64,000 nt of DNA from Gamarada debralockiae (lineage: Eukaryota > Ascomycota > Leotiomycetes > Helotiales > Hyphodiscaceae): NCBI GenBank assembly GCA_002803225.1, contig NXFV01000700.1, forward strand, positions 124,001 to 188,000, written 5' to 3'. The notes beneath the pieces are model-generated. The model was not told where the DNA came from. It saw nothing but the letters and a program-made list of their open reading frames with translations, and searched no databases. Position 1 is the first letter of the stretch; each line of letters opens with the position of its first letter. Below are positions 12,861 through 23,846 of the stretch, piece after piece. The translations under genes were made by a program, and so were the position numbers.

Positions 12861-14239
12861 ATGAACGGCCACGCCTTTCAATCCATGGGTGACCTCATGG
12901 AATCCGGCATTAACGGTTTCAAAGCTCACATCCAAGAAGAACCCAGAATCCACGATTTGGATGCCTCAAAACTTACTATCACCCATACAACTACTCCTCG
13001 AAAGGTACCGGAGCTCAACAGCAAAGAGGTGTGGTCTGTTAAGGCTTGTACGGACCACATGGTCACCGTGAAATGGACTGAGGATGCTGGATGGCATGCA
13101 CCTGAGATCAAGCCTTACGGTCCGTTGACCATCATGCCAACTGCTTCCTGCCTTCATTATGCTACTCAATGCTTTGAGGGGATGAAAGTATATCGTGGAT
13201 ATGATGGAAAGTTACGACTATTCAGGCCGGATAAGAATTGTGCGAGATTGGTGCTGAGTTCTACTCGTGTTGCGCTGCCTCCCTTCAACCCTTTGGAGTT
13301 GGAGAAGATTTTGAAGGCTTTTATGGCTCTTGACGGTCCACGTGAGTACCACGACTGAATTATACACCCTCAATTACTAATTCATTTAGGCTGGTTACCA
13401 AAATCCCGCCCTGGAACCTTTCTCTATCTCCGTCCAACAATCATTGGAAATGGAGAGCAACTCGGTGTCACTTCACCACCTGAGGTGTTGCTCTTCATCA
13501 TTGCGGTCCCATGGCCAGATCTTTCAACTGGAACTCCACCTGGTGTAGACCCGAAGCCCCCTGGATTGAAGCTCCTCGCATCTAAGGATGACACTCGTGC
13601 CTGGCCCGGTGGATTCGGCTATGCAAAAGTTGGAGCAAACTATGGTCCTGCGTTCGTTAGTCATATGGAAGGACGGAAGAGGGGCTATGACCAAATACTG
13701 TGGCTTCTGAACGACAAGCAAGAGCATGAAGTGACTGAGGCAGGGGCTAGCAACTTTTTCGTTGTTTGGAAGACAAAGGACGGACGACTGGAACTTGTAA
13801 CTGCACCCTTGGATTCAAAGATCATCCTGGATGGAGTTACGAGACGGAGTGTGTTAGAGCTTGCAAGGGAGAGATTAGTGAAGGACTCTGAGCACTTGAC
13901 GGCTGAAGTCAAGAGTGTGGATGTTGTGGAGAGAACATATACAATGCTGGAAGTAGAAGAGGCCCACAGAGAAGGACGATTGGTCGAGGCATTTTTGTCC
14001 GGAACTGCTGTGAGTATTTCCCATCCCAATCGTTGAGATTCTGTGAAGAATTGAGAGCTAACGATGTGTAGTACTTCATCACACCAGTATCGGCTATCAG
14101 TTTCCGGGATGAAGAGCTAGAAATCCCAATGGCGGATGGCACTTCTGGTCATTACGCTGCTCTTCTGAAGAAATGGTTGAAGGACATAATGTACGGAAAT
14201 GTTGATCATCCGTGGGGAGTCGTTATAGATGAAAAGTAA
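12861..14239 (+). CDS. Branched-chain amino acid aminotransferase
   Basis: PLP enzyme (fold type IV) interconverting leucine, isoleucine and valine with their 2-oxo acids, using 2-oxoglutarate/glutamate. Three exons, 12861-13341, 13390-14009, 14072-14239, give 422 aa. Landmarks: HYATQCFEGMKVYRGYDG near residue 110 (EGxK), the segment GYAKVGANYGP with the PLP-binding lysine near residue 240, and EAGASNFFVVW (the EAGTMN-type phosphate-binding loop) near 292. The C-terminus contains the expected LDGVTRRSVLELA. The frame is open upstream to 12792, but MNGHAFQ at 12861 has the better context after a CAATCAT leader. No obvious cleavable mitochondrial presequence starts at 12861, so location (cytosol or mitochondrion) cannot be decided from sequence. 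Confidence 0.93.
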
Positions 14240-14814
14240 CGACCAAGTGTCCACTACTTCAACGATACACAATTTACAAATAAATATCAATCGTTGGCTT
14301 TGATAAGAATACCAGGAGTAGTATCTAGGTCGATTCTGCCGTTAAGACTTCAAAACGTCGTGAAATAAAATTGACATGGTGAGGGAAAACCTGCGAAAGC
14401 CAGTGTAGCCAGGGACGAAATAAGTGGCCGATTTTGGCCTGCGCCTCTGTCCTTTTTGCAGGCTTAAATAACAACCAACAACCTTTATTAAAAAAAATTC
14501 AAAAATTAATCAGAAAACTGTTTGACTTCTTTGGAGCTCTAAAATCAAGCTCCAGCAAATTTAATACAGCTCTGAGAAAGTTTTGTTATTGTTGAAGTAC
14601 GGCTTTTGGTATTGCGTACAGGCCAAAATCGGCCGCTTTTTCGCCCGGTAGAGGCCAGCAAGCTGACTACCCCCCTGCAAAGCCCCGGCTGTCCCGCCAT
14701 AACCCCACTACGGCTAGCTACTTTAGATACATTATTCTTCTGACCGCCCCGCTGTCTTCGACCTTCACACACAACTTTCCACCACATCCTTCAGATCAAT
14801 TGTCGAACTTCAAG
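14240..14814. other. Intergenic stretch carrying a MITE-like element
   Basis: Between the aminotransferase stop and the phosphomannomutase start. Most of it is taken up by the inverted-repeat element described separately. The last 60 bases before 14815 are CT-rich and are the likely leader of the phosphomannomutase gene. Confidence 0.5.
14405..14655. mobile_element. MITE-like element with terminal inverted repeats
   Basis: The left arm holds AGTGGCCGATTTTGGCCTG at 14423-14441 and the right arm its reverse complement with one mismatch, CAGGCCAAAATCGGCCGCT, at 14619-14637. The similarity runs outward with mismatches for about 15-20 more bases (GGGACGAAATA against GGGCGAAAA when the right arm is inverted), making arms of roughly 35 bases. 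The interior is AT-rich with an A8 run and no open frame. The total of about 250 bp fits a non-autonomous DNA transposon. Target-site duplications could not be fixed by eye. Confidence 0.5.
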
Positions 14815-15748
14815 ATGGCTTCAGGAGCATCCTACCCACCGCTTGATAAGCGCCCAATTGCGAACACAATCTGCCTCTTCGATGTCGACGGCACTCTCAC
14901 TCTTGCGCGCCGAGTAGGTACTCTTTTCCCACACGTATGCGCAACACTTACTAACATATCAATTGTATAGACTGTCACACCAGAGATGCTGAACCTTCTC
15001 TCCACCCTCCGCCAAAACTGTGCAATCGGATTCGTCGGCGGCTCGGACCTTGCAAAGCAACAAGAACAACTCGGCACGTCGGACATTCCAGTGACCTCGA
15101 TGTTCGATTTCTGCTTCGCAGAGAACGGCCTGACTGCCTACAAGCTGGGCAAACCTCTCGCATCCCACAGTTTCATTAAGTGGTTGGGAGAACCGAGATA
15201 TAAGGAGCTGGTGAAGTTCATCCTGCATTATGTGGCTGATCTGGACATTCCCGTGAAGAGAGGCACGTTTGTGGAGTTTCGCAATGGTATGATTAATGTG
15301 TCCCCCATTGGACGGAATGCGAGCGTGGAGGAGAGAAATGAGTACGAGCGATACGATAAAGAGCATAAAATCCGGGAGACGTTTGTGGGTATTTTGAAGG
15401 AGAAGTTTGTGGATTTGGGGCTGACGTGAGTACCCCTTTTTCTTGTCAATTAAATGGTTCTTGGGAGTTTGGGGACTGAGCTGATTTTGGTTGAACAGAT
15501 ACTCGATCGGTGGCCAAATCTCCTTCGACGTCTTCCCCACTGGCTGGGACAAAACCTACTGCCTGCAACACCTCGAGAACGAAGCGAAAGCTGGCGGGGT
15601 ACACTACACAACCATCCACTTCTTCGGAGACAAGACATACAAGGGCGGTAACGACTACGAGATCTACGAGGATCCAAGAACAATCGGCCACTCCGTCACA
15701 AGTCCCGACGACACAGCAGCAGAGCTGAAGAAGCTGTTCAACCTCTGA
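14815..15748 (+). CDS. sec53: Phosphomannomutase
   Basis: HAD-superfamily enzyme converting mannose 6-phosphate to mannose 1-phosphate for GDP-mannose, needed for N-glycosylation, GPI anchors and cell-wall mannan; cytosolic. Three exons, 14815-14913, 14971-15425, 15499-15748, give 267 aa, the usual length of eukaryotic phosphomannomutases. The DxDGT nucleophile motif is at residues 23-27 (FDVDGTLT), with Asp23 the phosphorylated residue. Also visible are [11 protein letters not shown], the cap-domain stretch [12 protein letters not shown], and the C-terminal [13 protein letters not shown] and [15 protein letters not shown], which supply magnesium-binding acidic residues. The start follows a CT-rich leader and gives the family N-terminus. 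The gene converges on the minus-strand WW/PhoD gene, 244 bases away. Identity is very secure. Confidence 0.96.
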
Positions 15749-15992
15749 CTACCAATTAGGCTGGATAATGGTGGAGGGAGCATGCTTTGAGTACGGTAGA
15801 TGGTTTGCACAGCGATTAAGCGCATGGGAAGAAGGTCCGCTTTATATCAAGTCTTTTTCTCTTCGCTTTATTCAATTCAGGAAATAGAGGAATCAAAAAG
15901 TAATTCTCAACGCTTCCCACAACTCCCTCTTCAAAATGCTTAAAGATTCCTAAATAAATTCATCCATTGTCATCATCCAAAAGTCTCCTCCC

Positions 15993-18900
15993 TCATCGAC
16001 CGAATTCTAGGTTTGGGATAATCACAGGCCCGTATTTCGTTGGTGGACTAAATCCTCCATCTCCCTGAACCACGAAGTCCACCGCCAGACTCAACTTTGC
16101 GAGACCCGTTTGCCCACTGTGCATGCTCGCTGCATATGTTGTTCCTGCGATTGCCCCGGGATCGTAGGCTACGAATGCAACGTAGTTCCTTCTACCCATC
16201 AGCTTCTTCAGTTCCCTCGGAGCACCATTGGTGTCGGTTTGGAAGATCTCCATCATATCTTCTTTTGTGTCGGAGACTTGATTGGTGGTCTTTTGGCCGT
16301 TTGCTGGCACGTAGAGCAGCTTGTTGTTGTGCAGCATCTTGAGAACGTAGGATGGTGGCGGTGCAGCTACGACGGCGGAGGATATCACTTGGTACATTGT
16401 CTTGTGGTCGCTAGGGTGGCTTGGATCGTGGACTAAACCAGCACCGCAGCAGTTGACATCTAGTGATTTGTTAGTAATTTCTTCATTTAGAGAATCGGCC
16501 TTGTATTCTTACCCCCAGACAAGAAAGTCATGCGGATGCCCTTCTGATGCGCAATGCCTTGCAAAGTTCTGATCAAGTACGTCCTCTCCAGATCCTTCGA
16601 CTCGTGTGTCCACATGTCTCGCAGCTCATCAGCAATATCGATGTCACCAAACGTATTAAGAACACCGCCCATCAAACCAGACTTTCCAACTGCTTTCTTG
16701 ACTTGCGAGAATCCCGAGGCCACAACCTCCTTTCCTCCTACCACGCCAGCCACCGAACTCGTGACTTTGCCAAGAAGGTTGTAAGTCCCGGTAACAGCCT
16801 TCTTGCCTGTGGCCATTGTATGAGCAATACTTTCCACGGTATCCAGGCGAGGGTAAATGATTGGCACGGAGATCATCCAGATACAGTGTTGAACACTGGG
16901 TGGTAACATCGCAACTTTAGGGAATATTCCCTGGTAGGTGGGGCCAGCGAGGACTTGACGTTGGTTTCTCTCTGAGCGACAATCTGGTCCGACGACAACA
17001 ACTGCTGGGCCAAGGTACTTGACAAAATGCCAACCGGACCCTGTGATGGTAAATAGATCGGTGTCTGTGTTGACATTTCGAAGGATCTCAAGTGTTGTAT
17101 GGTGCTGGAAGAGGAGATACATCTCAATACCGATCCGTCCAATGTTCTTAAACATGTTCGAGGATTGCATGTATTCTGGGTAAGAGCCAAAGCCATCAAA
17201 TCTGCCTGCTGTTAGTTTCAGGTCTGGAAAGTGGATCAAAAGAAACCTACATGTCATGATCATCGATCTGAAGGATATGAGGAATCTGTGCAAAGGCTTC
17301 TCTCAAGTACGGCTGGTCAAAATGACTGGTATAGTAATGGAAATAAGCATGAGAAACATCTTCTTCATGCCTGGCGGTCCAAGCTGCGCTCTTTCGATTG
17401 TCCTTTCCACTCATGGCAAGCCATTGCTTGAGAAGAGGGACCTCTTTCCACAACCTGTCCCCATAAATTTGATCTCCTAAACCAAGTTGCACGTGGAAGC
17501 CACCGCACTCCACGTTCTTTTGCAAGATATCCTTCCACATAAAACCAATGCCTCCAAGCTTTGAGCGCTCATTCAAACTTGTGTTTATGGCAAAGTCATT
17601 TCCAGAGTGGGCAATGAATCGCCAATTGGTCTCATAACGTCCAGCTACTAAGAACTCATAACGCGTGCAACCAAGGTGCGAGGTGATCGCATACGTCCAC
17701 TTGTCTCCCGGACCCTCTCCCATTTGAAGATCCACGTCGTATCGGTAAAACGTCCACCTTTGATGGGTAAATATTGGATTTGGCTTCAGCTGACGAGGGT
17801 TTGGGGACAGATCGACGCTCTGATGAATGTGAATGGTCGGAGGCTGAGGAGCATCTGTAACGAGCATAATAGTTCCGAGCCATACTCCCCTCTCCATGTC
17901 CATGTTGACATACCGCAAGTATGGACCAAAATAAACTCCATTGGTGGGCGCAACTTTGTACATATCGACACCAGCACTCGGGGGCGGCCCAGAAAAACCT
18001 GCAGCAGTTGGAGCCTGAGACGTCATGCTCATGATACTTTCGGCATACCCAGGAGTATGTGGTGGGAAGGCTGGAGAGCCCAGAGGAGTCTTGCCAAATG
18101 GACTTATTCCTGGCGATGCTAAGGGATTTCCATATGTGGAAACAGTTGGAGAAAGCGGTGCAATGTCGTGGTTTAGAGGTGTTGGCCCTTTTGGAAACTC
18201 CCATTGAGTGGCTTGTGTTGGGAGGTGGATATAATAGTATTGTCCGGAGTTTTGATCTAAATGAGCTATCCATCCTTCTGGAAGCGGTGGGGGTGAACTT
18301 GGACCACCCTGCTGGAATGGTGACGCATTCGCAAACTGTTGTACGGGCGCAGCTTGGGCCTGGGCCGGTTGTTGCGTCGTGGTTGCTTCGTCTCTAGGGT
18401 CATTTGCAAAAGCTGGATGGCCAGGATGCTGCAAGGCAGGTGAGGTTAAAGGAGAGACAATGTCTGGGCGCGGTGCCGTGTTGACAGTAGGAGGCGCACC
18501 AGCACGCTTCTCATTAGGATACGTCTGAGCTGCTCCATTGGCGCCTGGAGTCACACTGGAATATGCTGGCGGGGGAGAATGCGACATTTGCATGCGCTGG
18601 AAGTCTTGTTCGAGCGTATTCGTCTGCGACACTGAGCCTTCTCTGCCACGCTGCGGCGGAGGAGATCCAGATGTAGAAACTTGGTTTGGTCCTTGGTAAA
18701 CTGTTGGTGGGCCATGTGGCTGATTGTCTGGAGACTCAGTTGGCGTCCATGGTCTTGGAACATTTTGCTGCGCAGGTATGAGACCTGGCGACTGAGGCAT
18801 TTGTGGGACAGGTGGTGGTCCATATTGATTTGATCGTTGCGCCGCAGCAGCATTCTGCGCCTGGAGACTGCTCAGAGTCGCAGTTCCGGCGATGCCGGCA

Positions 18901-19727
18901 GCGGCATATCGAGCCTCAATACCACCGCCGGCTTGTTCGCCAGGTCCTAGGATTGGGGTTTCTGGTGGCGGTGGAGAGCCTCTAGTTGCTCTTGTGGTAG
19001 ACGTTGAAGCTGTGGAGGCGAATCGATTCATTGCGCTGGGAGTAGGTGCGCCGAGTTGGCTACTTCCTGCAGATGTCCCATTTAGCTCAGATGCGCCAGG
19101 AACAGGTGGCGGGTAGTACTGCTGCTTGTGGTACTCTGGATATGACGGGCTTGCTTGAGAAGGTCGAGTTGCGGCAGGTGAGGGTTTGGGGTCTCTCCTC
19201 GGAGCTTTCGCGAATAACCCCTCCTTCTCAGGCAACTCTGGACCCGGAGATTCTGGCAGAGGCTTTGGACCTGTACCCCGTCTTTCTGCCAGCCCAGGGC
19301 CTCTCTTGTCACTGGGGCTGGTCAACCGGGGGGCAGTATCAATCGAAGCTTTCCTGCTGCTCGGCGCCGGTCTACCTTGATCGGTAGGACCTCCTGACCC
19401 AGCTCTCTCTGGTGTGGGCCTCCTATCGTCAGGGTATGGAGCTCGGTATGCGCGAGAATCGGAAGGTCGGGAGGGTTTGTAGTTATCGTCGTCGTCGTCG
19501 TCTGGATAAGGCAGAGGATTCGCAGAGCTAGCTCCTGGAGGTAGCGGAAATGATTGTTTGTTGGATGGGGGCGGATAGTTATATCGACCGGAAGCAGCTG
19601 AGTCTGCTCGAGGCTTGGGACTTGTTGGTTTGCTGATTCTCAAGGGTTCGACGGTAGGGCTGTCATCGCCATTCGAGGGTCTTGAAAGGAAGAGCTCCTC
19701 GTCAGGCTTGCCTTGACGAGTGGCCAT
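15993..19727 (-). CDS. PhoD-like phosphatase with N-terminal WW domain
   Basis: Three exons, 19727-17251, 17201-16513, 16459-15993, give 1210 aa. Residues 1-475 are low-complexity (Pro, Ser, Gln rich) and probably disordered. A WW domain follows at about 480-515: LPEGWIAHLDQNSGQYYYIH, then TQWEFP, with both signature tryptophans and the central tyrosines. The C-terminal half matches the fungal PhoD-like metallophosphatase family (GLGDQIYGDRLW near 775, IDDHDIFDGFGSYPEY spanning the first splice junction, and the downstream TFLSGGDVNCCG across the second junction). PhoD-type enzymes bind metal ions and hydrolyse phosphomono- or diesters; the substrate here is unknown. No signal peptide is seen, so it is probably intracellular. 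The WW domain should recruit proline-rich (PPxY-type) partners. Domain reading is firm; function is inferred. Confidence 0.88.
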
Positions 19728-21019
19728 GGCCAGGTACGGACGTTGAATGCTCCAATGAAGGATTCGCTAAATGATGCACAAAATGTTATTTATAGGATCT
19801 TCAAATCGGTCGACGGGTAAGCTATCTGAGGAGGCACAGAAGATCGCTGGAACAAGGTGGGGGAGTGTATCAAAATGTAAGGTAGGTCCGGCTTTCTGCG
19901 ACCGTGATAGAGGCCAGAGGCAATGCAGGTATTTAGAGAAACAAACGTGAGAGGCGCAGGAAGAGGCGCAAGATACCGAAACGAAACTTTCGATATCTTT
20001 GTGATATTTCCAGGATGGCCACGATGCGATGGGCAGTGGGGAGATCAGACGCCCATGAATACGTGGAAAGGGAGTAGAGGCGGGGAGCAGTACCGTGATT
20101 GGCGGGGGAGCTGAAAGCGCTGAACGTTCTTGGCAGAGTTGACCAGTCAGGCTTTGGAAGACCCTGGTTGGGCGGCTACAAGGGAAGCCAATTTGTACCT
20201 GTCGAGAAGCGCCGTGATGGAAATGTGATTCTTCTACTTTGCCGCTGGAGATGAATAAACAGTTCCATTTTTATAAACAACTCATCAAGACTTGTGGTCA
20301 TAGCTGCTGGACGAAGTGGAGGCACAGTAGCTATTTGGTGGCTGCTTGGAGAGCCGGTACCTCATGGAAATTTGCTCTGCTGCCGGCTTATCGACCTGCA
20401 GGCCTAACGGTCCTCATCATAGCCGATCGGGTTTTCTTTTTTTTTCTTCTTTTTTTTAGAGATTCTGAGAATTGATCATTTGAAAGGGGGAAAGAACTCC
20501 TTGCTATGGAATACTGGTTCTTGAATAGAGGAGCCAAAAAATAAAATAAAATAAATTGGGAAGAAAAGGTAACAGTGGTCAAACGAATCTCATAAAAGTT
20601 GCTTCACAATCTGCGACTGACCCTAAATTCCGTTGTCACGTGATGACGAAACCACTTGAAGGTGCTTACGCGATTTTTCGTGTACACAAGGACCTACTGT
20701 ACCGAACCGAGACCCCCCACCTCTCCTGACCATCGCGGGGACCCAACCACGTGATATCCCTTTTTTCAGGCACGATCATCTGGTACTAATCGCTGCACCT
20801 TTACCTTCGTCCCTAATTCAATTCAACTCGACTCGTCTCAACTCTTGCTCCACAATATCTTCATCAGCGCATGTCACTCTCAACTTCAATCTAGTCACTG
20901 TTCAGAATTCATTCAAAGGCGTGATCTCAAGTCACTAGAAGAATTTCAATCATATTTAGACTTCAGAAGAAATGAAATACAGCTAATTTCGATTTCATGT
21001 GTAATTAAGACGTTAGTCT
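19728..21019. other. Upstream region of the WW/PhoD gene and 3' flank of PRP28
   Basis: About 1.3 kb without a supported gene. It has a long T-rich tract around 20432-20460 and two CACGTG palindromes (20637-20642, 20748-20753), the E-box core bound by fungal bHLH regulators. Occurrence by chance is possible. It should contain the promoter of the minus-strand WW/PhoD gene and the terminator of the helicase gene. Confidence 0.4.
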
Positions 21020-23578
21020 TTACCAACCTCCTCCCTTACCAGCGAATCCAGATGCATCTTCTATCTTCTTGCCTCCCCCTCCAGATCTCGCCGATTTCTG
21101 CTGTGCTGCCTCGTGCTTCCGCAGCTCCTCAGGAACTCGAGAGATCTGGCTCTTCATTAACATCTGCTTGAGATCATACATTGTGTCCGCATCCTCGTTG
21201 CCGAGGAATGTGATAGCAACACCGTGCTTGCCAGCACGTCCGGTTCGTCCCACACGATGGGTATAGCTCTCGATATTGGTGGCCATGTTGAAGTTAACGA
21301 CGAGCGAGACGTCGGGGACATCAATACCTCTTCCTGCAAGATCAGTAGCAACGAGGACATTTGTAGCTCCGCTTCGAACGGACGCCAACGCTGCCTCACG
21401 CTGCTCTTGCGTCTTGCCTCCGTGCAGCGTGACTGACGAGAAGCCCATATGTTTGATATCTCGAGCCACAGCGTCGCAGTTGCGCTTGATATTGACAAAG
21501 ACTATGATCGGGGGAGCGAATTCTCCAGACGCGAGGATCTCGTTGAGGCGCTTCTTGCGCTTGTCTTCTCCGGCCACGAACTCGACGCGCTGCTCGACTG
21601 TCTCGACTGCTTCTCCCGTATTACCGATTGTGACAATGGCTGGTCTTCGTAGATATTTCTTGGCGATCTTCTCGACGGCTGACGGCATGGTGGCTGTGTA
21701 CATCATTGTCTGTCTGTATCGATCTTTGCCTCCCAGATGTCGGCTCATGGCTTGGGCGTCTTCTGCGTCGTCGGTGTCGGGCTTTTCGTTTCCAACCGGG
21801 AGAGCGTCGAGAATCTTGTTGACCGACTCCTCGAAACCGAGATCAATCATTCGATCAGCTTCATCCATGATAACATAACAGCACTGCCCGAGAACTAAGA
21901 CTCGTCTTTCGATACAGTCGACAAGACGACCAGGAGTGGCGATGATGATCTCGGCTCCGTTTCGTAGATTGTGGATTTGCTCTTCGATCGTGTGACCTCC
22001 CACGATACTGACGCAAGTAAAGTTAAGCGGATCCGCAAATTTCTTTGCCTCGACTTCGATTTGCTGAGCCAATTCACGAGTCGGTGCGAGAATGATAGCA
22101 TAAGGGCCGTCGTTCTTCGTGAACTCGTTGAGAGGAGGCAATTCCGAAATGTAGACAAGTAATGGCAACAGGAAAGCTGCTGTTTTACCAGAACCGGTCA
22201 CAGCTACACCAATCAAATCTCGAGCTTGTAGAGCAATAGGGATAGCAGCACGCTGCACTGCCGACGGCTCGTCGTATCCTACCTGCGCAACAATATCCAG
22301 AAGACGTTTCGGCAATCCAGACTCTTGCCAGTTTCGCATCGGATTGGGTATTGCTCCTCCCTTCGTACTGATATTGAAATCTTCCTTGAAGATACGCCAG
22401 TCTCTTTCCCGCATGTGCTCTAATTTCTTCTCGCTCCAATGCTTGTCGAGCGAATTCCGTCCAGCGTCCTCTTTCCTCCGTCTCTCCATCTCCATGATTT
22501 CCCTCGCACGTGCTCCACCGGCCTCTGCATCTCGTTCCTCCAATGCCTTAGCATATCTCATAATTGCCCCTTCATTGATGTCCTCCGCAAAGCCGCCAAT
22601 CCTTCCTCTGCCGTAAAGATTCGCTTCGGCACGGGAAGAGTATATAGGGTTATAGTCCGGACTTGTATCTTCCTCAGCATTCCAATCGAAATTAAACTTC
22701 TTCTCTGTTGTTCGCCGCCGCTTCTTCTTCGCCGAAAAGGTTGAGAGGTTTGTCTCTGCCCCCATATAACGTGTTCGAATAAGTGCCGCTTCTGTATCCT
22801 CGCCATTCGCAGGACGCTTCTCGCCGGCCAATGATAAGGTTTTCCCACTCGTCGTCAACGGTTTGGCTGGAGGTGCCATATCTCCTTTCCTGGCCGGCTG
22901 ACCATTTCTACCAGCACCTGGCCCAGACGGAGTATCACCGTGGCGCATTGCTCTCGGTCCGGTCGGCACGGATGAAGAGGCCCTCCCATTCGATTCCCGT
23001 TGTGATGGCCATTCCCGATCTTCCCTCCCGTTCTGTGCAGTGTGTCCACTGTCGAGAGTATTATCTCCATTTCGTGCAGCCTCTAGCTTGCGCTTCTGTT
23101 CCTCAACTTCCTTTGCCCTCTTCTCCAGCGCTAGTTTCTCGCGCGCGGCTTTTGTTAAGAATTTTGGCTGGAAAATCATACGGTTAGTGAATGCATGGGA
23201 AGACACTACATGGGTGTTGTGAACATTGCAGCTGTATAACTTAACGCGGGGGTGGAAACGTACCTTGGCGGCAGCCTCATCGGCTTCCTTCTTCTTTTTA
23301 AGAATATCTTCGATGCTTAGCGGTCCGCGATCTCGAGGAGCGCCCCATCCTGCTTTCTTCTTCTTGGGCTCTTCTGGTGGCGGAGGTAGTGTATCTGTGG
23401 GTGGAGGAGGAGGCAGATCGCTTGGAGGTTGGGGAGCTGAGAAGCTAGGTGGTGGTGGTGGTGGAGGTGCTAAAGAGTCTGGAGGAGGTGGTGGAGGAGA
23501 AGACCGGCCGTTCATCTCGGAGAGAGGAGGGGGTATTGAAGAGTCGCCATCCGAAGATCCATTCGCGATTGTCGCCAT
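21020..23578 (-). CDS. PRP28: Pre-mRNA-splicing DEAD-box ATP-dependent RNA helicase Prp28
   Basis: Nuclear helicase that displaces U1 snRNA from the 5' splice site so that U6 can pair, during spliceosome activation. Two exons, 23578-23264 and 23167-21020, give 820 aa. The 96-base intron restores EAAAK-PKFLTKAARE, as in other Prp28 proteins. The N-terminus is a proline-rich arm (runs of PPPPPP), then a charged linker with KKKRRRTTEKKFNFDW. Helicase motifs run in order: Q-motif region (WQESGLPKRLLDIVAQVGY), AVTGSGKTAAFLLP near 428, PTRELAQQI, TPGRL, DEADRMIDLGF near 540, YTATMPS, and HRVGRTGRAGK near 741. An ATG at 23578 (MATIANG) is preferred. The tail ends in a glycine-rich GGGGKK...GGW. Divergent from the mL59 gene across 268 bases. 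Confidence 0.94.
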   Translation of the reverse strand: MATIANGSSDGDSSIPPPLSEMNGRSSPPPPPPDSLAPPPPPPPSFSAPQPPSDLPPPPPTDTLPPPPEEPKKKKAGWGAPRDRGPLSIEDILKKKKEADEAAAKVRFHPRVKLYSCNVHNTHVVSSHAFTNRMIFQPKFLTKAAREKLALEKRAKEVEEQKRKLEAARNGDNTLDSGHTAQNGREDREWPSQRESNGRASSSVPTGPRAMRHGDTPSGPGAGRNGQPARKGDMAPPAKPLTTSGKTLSLAGEKRPANGEDTEAALIRTRYMGAETNLSTFSAKKKRRRTTEKKFNFDWNAEEDTSPDYNPIYSSRAEANLYGRGRIGGFAEDINEGAIMRYAKALEERDAEAGGARAREIMEMERRRKEDAGRNSLDKHWSEKKLEHMRERDWRIFKEDFNISTKGGAIPNPMRNWQESGLPKRLLDIVAQVGYDEPSAVQRAAIPIALQARDLIGVAVTGSGKTAAFLLPLLVYISELPPLNEFTKNDGPYAIILAPTRELAQQIEVEAKKFADPLNFTCVSIVGGHTIEEQIHNLRNGAEIIIATPGRLVDCIERRVLVLGQCCYVIMDEADRMIDLGFEESVNKILDALPVGNEKPDTDDAEDAQAMSRHLGGKDRYRQTMMYTATMPSAVEKIAKKYLRRPAIVTIGNTGEAVETVEQRVEFVAGEDKRKKRLNEILASGEFAPPIIVFVNIKRNCDAVARDIKHMGFSSVTLHGGKTQEQREAALASVRSGATNVLVATDLAGRGIDVPDVSLVVNFNMATNIESYTHRVGRTGRAGKHGVAITFLGNEDADTMYDLKQMLMKSQISRVPEELRKHEAAQQKSARSGGGGKKIEDASGFAGKGGGW

Positions 23579-23846
23579 ATTTTGAAAGATGAGCCTTGAC
23601 AATATAGTAGCGAGTGAGTATCTCTGGTGTGAATGAGAGATCAGAGTATTGAGCTTTGAAGCTTTCGAAGAAGGCGAAAAAGCTTCGACGTGATTGACAA
23701 GTTGAAGGTTTTCCCAGTGGAAGACAAGGCTGAAGTTAGATCGAAAATCTTCATATTCATATTCAGCCAGAATAAGCGAACAACCTCGCTTCTCCCAAAA
23801 TTATCCAACCTCGACCTAGAAAAAGCTCTACAGAACGCTATCCACC
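23579..23846. promoter_or_regulatory. Short divergent promoter between PRP28 and the mL59 gene
   Basis: The start codons of the helicase (-) and the mitochondrial ribosomal protein (+) are only 268 bases apart, so the two genes must share one intergenic control region. No TATA box stands out. It contains the imperfect repeat AGCTTTGAAGCTTTCGAAG and AGCTTCGACG near 23650-23690. Confidence 0.5.
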
